A DNA stretch of 64,000 nucleotides from Bartonella machadoae (GCF_022559585.1 NZ_CP087114.1:2240501-2304500); one strand, 5' to 3'; shown: positions 46,524 through 56,564, counted from the first letter of the stretch. Translations and numbers: made by a program. The notes: generated by a model not told the origin, from the letters alone.

Positions 46524-48386
46524 TTATGGCTTCTCACTCTCGATGTCTTCGCGCAACAATTCAAGTTCCAACCATTCTTCTTCTTTTTGCGCGCAAGCCT
46601 TTTTCTTCTCTTCCAGTGCTGTTGACAAGCGCTCAAAACGCTCTTTATCATTGCAATAGAGTGCTGGATCAGAGAGTTCTTGTTCAATTGTTTTTATTTC
46701 CTTTTGCAAAGTATCAATTTGCTCAGGCAATTTTTCCAGTGCATAAACCTGTTTATAAGAGAGTTTACGCAGTGTTGTTTTCTCTCGCCCTATAACGCTA
46801 CGATTTGTCAATGAGACCTGTTTTTCCTGCTCCCTCGAATGAGGATTTGCAAGCATCTTATGTTGTGATAATTTTTTATCTTTGCGCTCTAACAGTGCAG
46901 CGTGCTTGTTTTGCGCTATCATATCACTATAACCACCAGCATATAAAATCCACTGACCATCCCCTTGAGGTGCCAACATATGCGTTACAGTCCGATCTAA
47001 GAAATCTCTGTCATGACTAACAAGCAACACTGTTCCAGAAAAATCGGCAATAAACTCTTGCAACAAATCCAAAGTTTCCATATCCAAATCATTGGTAGGT
47101 TCATCGAGAATTAAAAAATTTGCTGGTCGTGAAAGAAGACGGGCAAGAATAAGGCGGGCTCTTTCTCCGCCAGATAATTCTTTTATTGGTGTGCGTGCTT
47201 GTTCGGGTAAAAACAAAAAGTCCTTCATATAAGAAACAACATGGCGTTCTTGACCATTAATCACAAGGCTATCCCCTCTGCCATCGGTGAGATAGTGCGC
47301 TAACGTTTCTTCTTCATTTATAGTACGCTGTTGATCAAGCAGTGCCATGGAAAGGTTATATCCATGTTTTACCGTGCCACTATCCACCGCCTCCTTACCG
47401 ATCAGAGCAGAAAGCAATGTTGTTTTACCAATGCCATTGGGACCAATCAAACCGATACGATCCCCCCGTTGAATGCGCAAAGAAAAATCTTTCACAATAA
47501 CGCGATCACCATAGGATTTTGCAATGCGCTTTGCTTCAAGCACCAATTGACCAGAATCATGGCTTTTGGCAGCTGTCAAAAGAGCATTTCCTGGTTGCCC
47601 TCTATAGGTTTGATGCTGCTGTCTTAATTCCTTCAACGCCCCCAAACGACGCACATTCCGTTTGCGCCGTGCTGTTACACCATAGCGCAACCACTGTTCT
47701 TCACGCACAATTTGCCGTGCCAATTTATGTTGATCTCGCGCTTCTTCTTCAAGTGCCTTATCACGCCAATTTTCAAACTGCGAAAAACGCATTTCCAATC
47801 TTTTGGTCATCCCCCGATCAAGCCACACGGTTGAACGTGTAACATTTTCTAAAAAGCGTCGATCATGGGAAATCACCACAATCGCTGAAGGCAAAGCATA
47901 AAGAGCCCCCTCCAGCCATTCAATTGTTGGCAGATCAAGGTGGTTGGTTGGTTCATCTAAGAGCAAAATATCGGGTTTTGCCGCAAGAGCGCGCAACAGT
48001 GAAACGCGCCGCTTTTCACCACCAGAAAGCATGGCTAATTTTTCAGTTCCTGAAAAACCAAGATTTGTGCGCAGTGTATTGATCCACTGCACATCGGGCA
48101 CATAATCAAGCCCCTTTTTCACAAAAGTGTGAACATCTTCACCCCCTGAACAATCAGGGTTTTGCGCAACATAACGCACCGTGGCGCGTAGGTGGCGAAA
48201 AATTTCACCTCCACTGGGTTCAATCATTCCCGCGGCAATTTTTAACAGCGTTGATTTTCCACAACCATTACGGCCCACCAGCGCGATACGTGCCCCTTGC
48301 TCAACCGATAAGCAAGCTTGATCAAGCAAGGGAGTTGTTCCAAAAGTGAGGAAGATGCGGTCAAGCCGCAGCAACGGCACCACCAT
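46524..48386 (-). CDS. ABC-F family ATPase (Uup-like)
   Basis: A 620-aa soluble protein with two nucleotide-binding domains and no membrane segments. Domain 1: Walker A GRNGCGKST, signature LSGGEKRR, Walker B LLLDEPTNHLD. Domain 2: GPNGIGKTT, LSGGERAR, LILDEPTNDLD. A linker (RREEQ..LRYGVTARRKRN) lies between them and a C-terminal coiled coil of ~80 residues (LPEQIDTLQKEIKTIEQEL) resembles the DNA-binding tail of Uup. ABC-F proteins act on ribosomes with unusual nascent chains; Uup also affects transposon excision. The ATG overlaps the TAA of the lipoprotein gene (TAATG). A truncated duplicate lies at 59167-59973. Confidence 0.9.
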   Translation of the reverse strand: MVVPLLRLDRIFLTFGTTPLLDQACLSVEQGARIALVGRNGCGKSTLLKIAAGMIEPSGGEIFRHLRATVRYVAQNPDCSGGEDVHTFVKKGLDYVPDVQWINTLRTNLGFSGTEKLAMLSGGEKRRVSLLRALAAKPDILLLDEPTNHLDLPTIEWLEGALYALPSAIVVISHDRRFLENVTRSTVWLDRGMTKRLEMRFSQFENWRDKALEEEARDQHKLARQIVREEQWLRYGVTARRKRNVRRLGALKELRQQHQTYRGQPGNALLTAAKSHDSGQLVLEAKRIAKSYGDRVIVKDFSLRIQRGDRIGLIGPNGIGKTTLLSALIGKEAVDSGTVKHGYNLSMALLDQQRTINEEETLAHYLTDGRGDSLVINGQERHVVSYMKDFLFLPEQARTPIKELSGGERARLILARLLSRPANFLILDEPTNDLDMETLDLLQEFIADFSGTVLLVSHDRDFLDRTVTHMLAPQGDGQWILYAGGYSDMIAQNKHAALLERKDKKLSQHKMLANPHSREQEKQVSLTNRSVIGREKTTLRKLSYKQVYALEKLPEQIDTLQKEIKTIEQELSDPALYCNDKERFERLSTALEEKKKACAQKEEEWLELELLREDIESEKP

Positions 48387-48802
48387 TAACGAGCGCGTCT
48401 ATGACAAGGTGCCTTATACATCACGCCTTTACCATCACGATAAACACACAATTTTGGCATATGTGTTGTATGGGACGCCCGCACTCTCTGCGTACAAGGG
48501 ACTTGATAAATTTGCCCTCTATAATTACGGTATGTACACATTGGTACCCGCTGAGCGGCGGCCTGTTTTTGCTGTTTTTGCTGATTTACCGCAGCCCCTG
48601 TTACTGTTCCAGCAAGCGCACCAAACGCTGCACCTGTCAAAGCTGCTCCAGGTGTACTTCCACCAATTGCCGTTCCAGCCAAGGCGCCTATCGCTGCCCC
48701 TCCCACACCATAACGAGCAACGCGTTCGTCATTGGTCGTACATGCTACTGTACTAAGACCAATAGCTGAAACAACAGCTATTTTTAAAATTGATTTCACC
48801 AT
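48386..48802 (-). CDS. Glycine-zipper lipoprotein
   Basis: 138 aa from the ATG at 48802, where AAGGAG is 9 nt upstream. Lipobox STVAC ends a 20-residue signal. Residues ~28-68 form a glycine zipper (GGAAIGALAGTAIGGSTPG, GAAFGALAGTVTGAAV) like the 17-kDa antigen/SlyB family, followed by a Gln-rich linker and a Cys-containing C-terminus (CTYRNYRGQIYQVPC, CVYRDGKGVMYKAPC) in which two similar motifs repeat. It should lie in the outer membrane. It overlaps the downstream ABC-F start by one base. Confidence 0.82.
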   Translation of the reverse strand: MVKSILKIAVVSAIGLSTVACTTNDERVARYGVGGAAIGALAGTAIGGSTPGAALTGAAFGALAGTVTGAAVNQQKQQKQAAAQRVPMCTYRNYRGQIYQVPCTQRVRASHTTHMPKLCVYRDGKGVMYKAPCHRRAR

Positions 48803-48902
48803 ATCAAAACTCTCCTTCTCAAGGTCATTACATAAATATATCATTCATGCCGGTACTTCATCACGATGCCCCCCTCTGCCTTATTCAAATACCGGAAGAG
48901 CT

Positions 48903-49538
48903 TTATGAAATAGGTACAGACGCCAATAATATAGCTTTTCCAAAACCTAAATAGCAAGAAAAGGTTCCACAAACACGGTTAGAAAGTGTTAAAGATGACC
49001 CAAAAGACACATTTTTATCATCAAGCGGCCATTTGACACCTTTTAACGTTAATTTTCGTAAGTCCGTAAAACCGATGATGCTAAACAAACACCCTTCAGG
49101 CAAATCACATGAAAAAGGTTGTGGCAACAGAGGCCATCCTTCTTCAAGGCCACTGGTCAACAACACTGAAATACCTTTTTCGGCGATTGCCAATGCTTGC
49201 ACCATATGAGAAAGGCCATGGTCGGTTCTTTCACCTCCCAAAGCACCACACAAAATAAGTTTCTCAGCCCCATTTTGTAGCGCTCTCTCACATGCCAGAG
49301 CACTATCGGTCCTATCTTTATCAACGGGAAAAACCTCACGCGGAATATCCCTATATTGATTGATTAAAGCCTGATCAGATGAATCGAAATCGCCCATCCA
49401 CAACTCAGGTCTCACATTTAAAGCTGCGGCATGACGCATTCCACCATCCGCAGCAATCACGCGACTGTTGCGAATTTGATGACGCAAACGATCAGTGATA
49501 CAAACATCTCCATTTAACAATATTGTAAATGTTGTCAT
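48903..49538 (-). CDS. thiN: Thiamine pyrophosphokinase
   Basis: 211 aa. Motifs IAADGGMRHA, ELWMGDFDSSD, DKDRTDSALACE and GALGGERTDHGLSH match TPK, which transfers pyrophosphate from ATP to thiamine. It supplies the ThDP required by transketolase encoded elsewhere in the window. It is a single gene divergent from the metalloprotease, about 140 bp away. Confidence 0.93.
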   Translation of the reverse strand: MTTFTILLNGDVCITDRLRHQIRNSRVIAADGGMRHAAALNVRPELWMGDFDSSDQALINQYRDIPREVFPVDKDRTDSALACERALQNGAEKLILCGALGGERTDHGLSHMVQALAIAEKGISVLLTSGLEEGWPLLPQPFSCDLPEGCLFSIIGFTDLRKLTLKGVKWPLDDKNVSFGSSLTLSNRVCGTFSCYLGFGKAILLASVPIS

Positions 49539-49679
49539 CCCATGCTTTGCCTTTCGTACACTTTCCTTTTATAACATTTTTATAAAAATAGCCATTTTGT
49601 ATAAACAATAACCGTGCTATAGGCGAAACGATCCTCACTCTAAAAAGTCCCTTTATTGTCAAATACACACCACATCCAA

Positions 49680-51230
49680 ATGAATTTTTCCAAAAGACAC
49701 TCAGAAAACACAGTGCATAACTGCCAAAGACGCTCCCTTTTTTGGCACCCTCTTTTTCAACGAAATTTTCTTTTTTGCACCCGACTTTATAAAGCACCTC
49801 TCATAAGCCTCATGCTTCTCCTTTCTGCTTGTCATACGCATCTTTCCAAAAACGATACGCTTTCTTCTTCAGGTTCTTCTGGAACACGCAAACATACCAG
49901 CAAACACAATATCTATGTCACATTAAGCGCTCTACAACACACGCGTATTTTAAAAATCTATGGTGGAGCCTATCATAATGTAAAACTTGAACGTATGTTG
50001 GCGGATATTGTCCATAAACTCACTGCTGTGTCGCACGATTCTCAGCAAAGCTATTCTATAACAATTTTAGACTCAGACAGTGTCAACGCCTTTGCCCTGC
50101 CAAGCGGTTTCATTTATATCACGCGTGGCATGCTGGCATTGGCCAATGATTCTTCACAGGTTGCGGGCATTTTAGCCCATGAAATAGCCCATATTACTGC
50201 CCATCACGGCATTTTACGCCTCAAAAAACAAGCCGAATTGAAAATGGCAAGCAGCCTGTCACCACGCTCTCTTTCCCCTTCTGAGGGCAATTCTTACAGT
50301 CCTCTTGATAACCAGCAACAACTTGCGCAGTTCTCACGCAATCAAGAATTAGAAGCCGATTCGCTTGCCCTAGAAAATCTCACACAAGCAGGATATAACC
50401 CGTTTGCTTTTCCACGCTTTCTCCAATCAATGGAGGCCTATAGTACTTTTCGTAATATTTCAGGGGCACAAAATGCTTCGTTAGATTTTTTCGCCAGCCA
50501 TCCCACCACGCCACGACGCATTCGCCTTGCCAGAGAGAAAGCGCGTAAAATCTCTACAGTATACAAGGGAAACACGGATCGTGATTTGTTTCTTAAAAGC
50601 CTTGATGGTATGATTTTTGGAGGCAATTTTCATACAGGTTTTGTCCGAGGGAACCAATTTATTCACCCACAATTGCGCATAACTTTTTCCGTTCCAAACG
50701 ATTTCACGATAGAAAATTCAATAGATACGGTTTTAGCCAGCGGACCAGAGAATATTGCCCTTCGTTTTGATGCTGTACCCCATTCTCCCAGAATGTCAGC
50801 AAGCGATTATTTAAAAAGCGGATGGATTGCAGGGTTAGACGAATCGTCTGTCCACCCCATTATGATTCAAGGTTTTTCCGGAGCACGTGCCCGCGCGACC
50901 AATCGGCAATGGCAATTTGATATCACTGTCATTTTACACAACAATCACTTCTTTCGTTTTCTCACAGCGGCTCCCCATGATTCGCAAAATTTTGCAGCAG
51001 TTGTTGAAAAAACAATAGAAAGTTTTCATCCGCTGTCATCATCACAGTTAAGAAAACTAAAGCCTTTAAGGATTCATGTTGTAAGCGTAAAACAAGGAGA
51101 AAGCGTTGCAAGCCTTGCCAATCAAATGGCCAGTGTCCCGCATAAAGAACACCTCTTTCGCATCCTCAATGGGCTCTCACCAACCCAAACTTTAAATGGA
51201 GAGTCAAAGGTTAAGCTTGTCACACAATAG
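49680..51230 (+). CDS. M48 family periplasmic metalloprotease with C-terminal LysM-like part
   Basis: About 516 aa. A hydrophobic segment ending in the lipobox LLSAC (near residue 45 of the ATG form) suggests a lipoprotein after an unusually long polar N-region, so the true start may be further downstream. The catalytic motif HEIAHITAHHG is at residue ~168 with a downstream Glu in NQELEADSLA. A conserved SHPTTPRRI lies near 275. The C-terminus (HVVSVKQGESVASLANQM) resembles LysM. BepA/LoiP-type proteases control outer-membrane assembly. An in-frame TTG at 49656 is an alternative start. Confidence 0.85.
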   Translation: MNFSKRHSENTVHNCQRRSLFWHPLFQRNFLFCTRLYKAPLISLMLLLSACHTHLSKNDTLSSSGSSGTRKHTSKHNIYVTLSALQHTRILKIYGGAYHNVKLERMLADIVHKLTAVSHDSQQSYSITILDSDSVNAFALPSGFIYITRGMLALANDSSQVAGILAHEIAHITAHHGILRLKKQAELKMASSLSPRSLSPSEGNSYSPLDNQQQLAQFSRNQELEADSLALENLTQAGYNPFAFPRFLQSMEAYSTFRNISGAQNASLDFFASHPTTPRRIRLAREKARKISTVYKGNTDRDLFLKSLDGMIFGGNFHTGFVRGNQFIHPQLRITFSVPNDFTIENSIDTVLASGPENIALRFDAVPHSPRMSASDYLKSGWIAGLDESSVHPIMIQGFSGARARATNRQWQFDITVILHNNHFFRFLTAAPHDSQNFAAVVEKTIESFHPLSSSQLRKLKPLRIHVVSVKQGESVASLANQMASVPHKEHLFRILNGLSPTQTLNGESKVKLVTQ

Positions 51231-51446
51231 AGAGAAACTTCTTCACTCTTTTCTTGACCTTTGCTTCCCTTCTCGCCTCTTGCTTATTCCTTGGCATTTT
51301 TCTCCCTTGACACTGTCGCCCCTCCACAACACTCTGATAGCTGTTAACTCCAGCTTCATCCTGTTCTCCCTTTCCCCCAATGTCTCACACCCAATACCAA
51401 TTTTGTCGAAAGATCCTCAAATTCTTATACATCATAAGCCTCTTTC

Positions 51447-52358
51447 TTATACATCATAAGCCTCTGCTGGATTGACTGTCAGCAGTGCAGAGCGTAACTT
51501 TTGCAAAGCTCTGGCTTCAATTTGACGCACCCGCTCTTTTGAAATTCCTAACTTTTCACCTAAAACTTCCAATGTCGCCCCCTCTTCATTGAGGCGACGA
51601 AAACGAATAATTTCCAGCTCCCTTTCATTGAGAATTTGCAATGCCTCATAAAGCCATTGTGTCCGCCGTTGCCCGTCAATCACCTGTTCAATGAGAGCAT
51701 CAGGAAGCGGACTATCGTCGACAAGAGCATCCATTTTGGCAACGGAATTATCGCTATTTTCAGAAACCGAAACACTCAAGGAGTTATCAGAACTCGAAAA
51801 ACGAAAATCCATTGTTTCAACATCACGCACGGAAACACCAAGTTTTTCAGCAATTGTACGAAAGATATCTTGTTTTGAAAGAGCGCTATCATCCTGTACC
51901 AATTTTGCCCGCAAACGTCGAAGATTAAAAAAGAGTGCTTTTTGCGAAGAACTTGTTCCCCCTCGAACAATAGACCAATTGCGTAAAATGTAATCTTGAA
52001 TAGAAGCACGTATCCACCAAGTTGCATAAGTTGAAAAACGCACTTCCCGATCAGGTTCGAAACGGGCCGCAGCCTCTAAGAGCCCGACATACCCTTCTTG
52101 CACCAAATCCCCCAAAGGCATTTTGAAACGTTTAAAACGGTTAGCAATTGCAATCACCAAACGCATATGAGCAGCCGCAATTTGATGCATAGCTTCATCA
52201 TCGTGTTTGTCTTTCCATCGCAGAGCCAAATCATGCTCTTTTTGTCGTTCAAGATAAGGTGCTTGCATAGCAGAACGCATCATATTACGTCCCAAACTTT
52301 TGTCTGCATCACTATAATTTTTGCTGTTTTTATATACAGCATTTGAAAGATGACCCAT
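51447..52358 (-). CDS. rpoH: RNA polymerase heat-shock sigma factor RpoH
   Basis: 303 aa. Region 2 (MRLVIAIANRFKRF, GDLVQEGYVGLLEAA, RFSTYATWWIRASIQDYIL), the RpoH box QKALFFNLRR following region 2, and region 4.2 (LEVLGEKLGISKERVRQIEA) are present. It directs core RNA polymerase to heat-shock promoters. AAGGGG precedes the ATG. A 22-bp tandem duplication (CTTATACATCATAAGCCTCT) spans its stop codon, adding an untranslated second copy of the AYDV-stop sequence. Rhizobia carry a second RpoH; which this is cannot be decided. Confidence 0.95.
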   Translation of the reverse strand: MGHLSNAVYKNSKNYSDADKSLGRNMMRSAMQAPYLERQKEHDLALRWKDKHDDEAMHQIAAAHMRLVIAIANRFKRFKMPLGDLVQEGYVGLLEAAARFEPDREVRFSTYATWWIRASIQDYILRNWSIVRGGTSSSQKALFFNLRRLRAKLVQDDSALSKQDIFRTIAEKLGVSVRDVETMDFRFSSSDNSLSVSVSENSDNSVAKMDALVDDSPLPDALIEQVIDGQRRTQWLYEALQILNERELEIIRFRRLNEEGATLEVLGEKLGISKERVRQIEARALQKLRSALLTVNPAEAYDV

Positions 52359-52778
52359 AATAACCCCTTGCGATTAAAATTATCAAAATTGATTTGGCAA
52401 CGACATCATCGTTCTTCCTCAAAAAAGAACTTAAAAGTTGTTTTTTGTATGGCTGCTACTTTAGCGTGTATTTTTATAATCGCAATTGTTTTTTTATCAT
52501 CATGGTAAAACTTCCCATAAAAAATAGGAATTCATGAACAAAACGGCGGTAGAAGTTATGCCCATCACCAACAAAAATACACAAGAAAGCCCTCTTTAGT
52601 AATATTAAAGCTTTCTTTGTAATATTTTTGTAACAAATTAGAAAAAAATAAAAAGGATGGCTAAAATAAATACTTGTGGCTAAAATAGATACGATTGTGT
52701 CTAAATTTTGACATCCTTTCCTTTTTCATAAAAAATTCATTTTATTCTTCTAACTTCACGATACAACCAATAGGTGTA
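52359..52778. other. Intergenic between rpoH and the helicase-derived gene
   Basis: Divergent leader region of about 420 bp. A motif AAATA(C/G)ATAC-type repeat (GCTAAAATAAATACTTGTGG, GCTAAAATAGATACGATTGT at about 52660-52700) is visible. No gene is supported. If a helicase motor domain was lost, its scar should lie here; no helicase motif was found in any frame by eye. Confidence 0.45.
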
Positions 52779-54512
52779 ATGAATCATAAGCAACAGACAC
52801 AAAGAAAAAAGAAAGACTTAAAATTAAAGCGTCAAAAAGTCACAAGAATGATTGAAGCAACCACGACAAACATGTTAAAGGATCAACATGATGGGATTGT
52901 CGAGAATAGGGTTTTTACCGGTGTAAAACTGAGAAAGAAAATAATCATGGACAGCAAGATTATTCAACAGAATGATATTCTTCAAGATGATATTTTTATT
53001 GAAAAACATGGAAAGGGTAAGTTTGAAGGGTTTCGTTTTTATGCCAACACAAACAACAGCGATCCCTCCATTGGAACGCACAACTTAGCAGATAATGAAG
53101 CTTTGATTCTTGCCTTTTCCAAACGTGCGACCCGTTTTTGCGCCTGTTCTAATGGAGATTTTACACTGAGTTGTGATGGCATTGTCCGCTGGATTGGTCA
53201 ACCGGTAGGGCAACTTGTTGCAACAGAAGATTTTTTTAAACCCAAACTGCTTGTTTTAGCCGATACGCAATTAATGGGGGAAGCACGTGATAATGTAACA
53301 AAACGATTAGAGCGTTTTGTCACGTTTCATTTTGAAACTGCTTTAAAACCACTTTTTGATTTACGCAATGCCGATAACTTAACGGATTCCATGAGGGCTC
53401 TTGCCTTAAAACTTGCCGACAGCTTAGGAATATTACCGCGTCGAGAAGTTTCTACGATTGTCAAAAGCCTTAATCAAGAATCACGTGCTGTTCTGCGGCA
53501 ACTAGGTGTGCGTTTTGGCGCTTTTCATATTTATGTTGCCGCCATGATTAAGCCTGCATCCGTGCAAGCCATTACGCTGTTATGGAACCTTCAAAATGAA
53601 GGACAAGATCAAACGGGTATGGGTGAAATTTTTGCCGCACTCTCGGCTGGACGCACCTCCTTGGTTGTTGATTCTCGCTATAACCGCAAATTTTATCAAT
53701 TAGCCGGTTACCGAATCTTAGGACAACGTGCTGTACGGGTTGATATGCTAGAACGTCTTGCCAATCTCATCCGCCCCGCTCTTCATTGGAAACAAGGCGA
53801 TGCTCCCAAACCCGAAGGTGCCTATGATGGCAAAAGTTTTTTTGTCACAACGGCCATGATGTCTATTCTTGGTGCCAATGGAACCGATATGGAGGAAATT
53901 CTCAAAGCGCTTGGCTATCAGTCTCATCCCATGAGCAAAGCTGATTTTCAACAACATCTCCTTGCCGACCAAGCGTCTTCTCATACATATAAAACAACAC
54001 AAGCTGTTCCAGAGGCAGAATGTGTTGGTGATCAATGGCAAAACATGAAAACCTTAGAGACCATAGAAGAAACAAAAAACACTTTGTCTCCTTGTCTTAA
54101 AACACAACCCAATACAACAGATTGCTTACCGGCAGCTGAACCTATTGGTGATTTTGCCAAACAAAACCTATCTATAGAAGAAGATCAAGTTGTTTTACTA
54201 TGGCACTACCATCCCCCATTGCCTCACCCTTCCCACAAGAAGCGTGAAAAATCAGGACATAAATGGCAAAACAAACCGAAAAAAACGTTTAAGAAAGGGG
54301 AAAACACAGATGGAAAGGCTCCTCAAGAAACGATATCACCGAAGAAACATTCCTACAAATCTAACGCTCCCCATAGTAAACCTATGAAGAGTAAACCCTT
54401 TCAAAAAGGAAAACGCTCTGATTCTGATTCACCTTTTGCAAAATTAGCAGTACTCCGCGATCAACTTACGAACAATAAGAACACACAGACAGTTTCTTCC
54501 AAAGAGCATTAA
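52779..54512 (+). CDS. Helicase-derived protein lacking its motor domains
   Basis: 577 aa from the ATG at 52779. Residues ~75-420 match the C-terminal half of the large alphaproteobacterial SUV3/MgpS-type helicase: GKFEGFRFYA, ACSNGDFTLSCDGIVRWIG, KLLVLADTQLMGEARDNVT, VLRQLGVRFGAFHIYVAAM, and AGYRILGQRAVRVDMLERLA. The basic tail ending SDSPFAKLAVLRDQL is also that of the family. Walker A, DEAD/DEXH and motif VI are all absent, where full members have ~450 more residues at the N-terminus. The first ~70 residues are Lys-rich and unrelated. The frame is long and clean, so the part kept seems to be under selection. It lies just before fdxA and carD, the family's usual place. Confidence 0.75.
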   Translation: MNHKQQTQRKKKDLKLKRQKVTRMIEATTTNMLKDQHDGIVENRVFTGVKLRKKIIMDSKIIQQNDILQDDIFIEKHGKGKFEGFRFYANTNNSDPSIGTHNLADNEALILAFSKRATRFCACSNGDFTLSCDGIVRWIGQPVGQLVATEDFFKPKLLVLADTQLMGEARDNVTKRLERFVTFHFETALKPLFDLRNADNLTDSMRALALKLADSLGILPRREVSTIVKSLNQESRAVLRQLGVRFGAFHIYVAAMIKPASVQAITLLWNLQNEGQDQTGMGEIFAALSAGRTSLVVDSRYNRKFYQLAGYRILGQRAVRVDMLERLANLIRPALHWKQGDAPKPEGAYDGKSFFVTTAMMSILGANGTDMEEILKALGYQSHPMSKADFQQHLLADQASSHTYKTTQAVPEAECVGDQWQNMKTLETIEETKNTLSPCLKTQPNTTDCLPAAEPIGDFAKQNLSIEEDQVVLLWHYHPPLPHPSHKKREKSGHKWQNKPKKTFKKGENTDGKAPQETISPKKHSYKSNAPHSKPMKSKPFQKGKRSDSDSPFAKLAVLRDQLTNNKNTQTVSSKEH

Positions 54513-54532
54513 AATAAAAATGGAGTGCGATC

Positions 54533-54874
54533 TTGACTCATGTAGTAACCGACAATTGTATTCATTGTAAATATACGGATTGTGTTGAGGTTTGCCCTGT
54601 TGACTGTTTTTATGAAGGTGAGAATATGCTTGTTATTCATCCTGATGAATGTATCGATTGTGGTGTCTGCGTGCCCGAATGCCCCGCGGAAGCCATTATA
54701 CCTGATACGGAACCGGGACTTGAACAGTGGTTAGAGCTTAATCTTCATTATGCGAACAAATGGCCTAATTTAACGACTAAAAAAGATCCTCTTCCACAAG
54801 CAAAAGAAATGGATGGCGTTCCAAATAAATTAGAAAAGTATTTTTCAGAAAATCCAGGCAGCGGTGAAGAATAA
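54533..54874 (+). CDS. fdxA: 7Fe ferredoxin FdxA
   Basis: 113 aa, starting at a TTG that aligns with the usual MT(H/Y)VVTDNC start and has GGAG 8-9 nt upstream. Cysteine ligands lie in [17 protein letters not shown] and [12 protein letters not shown], the pattern of a [3Fe-4S]/[4Fe-4S] ferredoxin. It carries electrons in the cytosol. In other genera an S4-domain gene often lies before it; here the helicase-derived gene is only 20 bp away. Confidence 0.93.
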   Translation: MTHVVTDNCIHCKYTDCVEVCPVDCFYEGENMLVIHPDECIDCGVCVPECPAEAIIPDTEPGLEQWLELNLHYANKWPNLTTKKDPLPQAKEMDGVPNKLEKYFSENPGSGEE

Positions 54875-55175
54875 CAAGACTAAATCCCCCTTCCCTTTGC
54901 AAATTGAGAACATTCTTTGACAAAAGCAAAAATTCTCAAGTGAAATGATTGATTCTTTTGCACTTTAATGTTAGTGTTTCCTTAACATGATCATCTTTCT
55001 AAGTATTTTTCATTGCTTTTCTGTTGTAAAGCAATGTATTTTTGTTGGATTTAAAAGTACGCGGCTTTTATGCTCACAGAATTAATATAATATACTTGGT
55101 TAAAGAACTTCAGCGTTCAGGTCTATAACCTGTTTTCCGGTAAATTTGTTGGTCATAAAGGGAGTAAACTAAAAT
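54875..55175. other. carD leader region
   Basis: A 301-bp AT-rich leader. Possible -35/-10 boxes are present but none stands out. No small ORF or terminator was recognised. Confidence 0.35.
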
Positions 55176-55760
55176 ATGGCATCCCAACACGGAACACCCT
55201 CTAATGCTAAAGGATTTGCAACTTCTGAATATATTGTCTACCCTACCCATGGCGTAGGGCAGATTATAGCAATTGAAGATCAAGAAGTTGCAGGACATAA
55301 ATTAAAACTTTTTGTTATTCATTTTGCGAAGGATAAAATGGATGTCAAAGTTCCAATTGCAAAAGCTCTTGCTGTTGGAATGCGCAAATTATCTGCCGGT
55401 GATTCTGTTGATCGCGCCTTAAAAGTCCTCTATGGAAAAGCACGGGTTAAACGGACCATGTGGTCACGGCGTGCTCAAGAATATGATGCGAAAATCAATT
55501 CGGGAGATCTTATTTGTATCGCTGAAGTGGTGCGTGATCTTTTCCGTTCCAACCTACAACCTGAACAATCTTATTCTGAACGCCAACTTTATACCGTTGC
55601 GCTTGAAAGAATGGCCCGTGAAATTGCTGTTATTAATAATCTTTCTGAAACAGAAGCGATCAATCTTATCGAGATGCATCTCTCGAGCAAACCAAAGCGT
55701 GAATTTAAAACCAAGAAAGAGCAAACAAACGCAACTGACAAAGCTGTTTATGCTGCCTAG
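55176..55760 (+). CDS. carD: CarD/CdnL-type transcription regulator
   Basis: 194 aa. An N-terminal RNA-polymerase-interacting domain (YIVYPTHGVGQIIAIEDQEV, LFVIHFAKDKMDVKVPI) and a helical DNA-binding C-terminal domain (RRAQEYDAKINSGDL, ERQLYTVALERMAREIAVIN). CdnL proteins stabilise the open complex at rRNA and other promoters. AAGGGAG precedes the ATG. Confidence 0.95.
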   Translation: MASQHGTPSNAKGFATSEYIVYPTHGVGQIIAIEDQEVAGHKLKLFVIHFAKDKMDVKVPIAKALAVGMRKLSAGDSVDRALKVLYGKARVKRTMWSRRAQEYDAKINSGDLICIAEVVRDLFRSNLQPEQSYSERQLYTVALERMAREIAVINNLSETEAINLIEMHLSSKPKREFKTKKEQTNATDKAVYAA

Positions 55761-56426
55761 TCAATAGTGATCATAGAATAAAGTCTGTCTTTTGCTGATT
55801 TTATTTTTGCGTTCTGAAAGCTTTTAGTGACAAAAGAGCATTTCAAGGGAAAGAGGGTTAAGCATTGCCCTTCAATATCTGTTGATGCAATTCATGCAAT
55901 GTGCGTCTATCGCTGCCGGTATTTCTCAACAAAGTCAGTATTCCTTAACAAAATTGATCTCTTCATCTTTCTTTTGTCACTCTAAAAGCACCTTTGTGAT
56001 TGAAAAAACAATTCCATCACCCCTTTGATTTCATCACAAACGATCGAGAACTCTTTTACCAAACTCCTAAAGCATATACGACAATGGATGAGTATCGTCA
56101 CATCATCTCGCTAAAAACAAAGAGCCTTAGCTTTATAAATGACTTATAAGAAAAACAGTGCTCCTCGAGCGTTCAATATAGGGGACGGAAACAAAATAAA
56201 ACAAAGTATATGTACTTTAACTGCGTTACACACGGCGACAAAGCGCATAGACAGTGATTGTATCATCACGCAAGAAAACAAACAAGCTATCAGACAATCC
56301 CCCACACAAGCAAAAGGCTATCCTCCTCAAAACACTATTGAAAAGAATAGCCCAAAAACACTCTTCACCTGAGTGACAGCCTCTGCGTGAATGAAAGAAA
56401 TCTTATTGCTAATGATGAGAAGAATT

Positions 56427-56564
56427 TCAATCTTTTGCAGGCAAAACAACACGTCCGCGATACATGCCTGTCTTCAAATCAATAGGATGAGGGCGACGCA
56501 ACGCACCAGAATTTTTATCCTCGATATAAGTTGGCGCCTTCAAGGCATTAGCCGAAAAGAGCCT
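56427..56564 (-). pseudogene. Partial duplicate of rpmF (3' part)
   Basis: The minus strand encodes [20 protein letters not shown] and [14 protein letters not shown] with the stop, 42 of the 59 residues of L32. The start and the basic N-terminus [12 protein letters not shown] are replaced by unrelated sequence. Only a few substitutions are seen, so the copy is recent. Confidence 0.85.
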
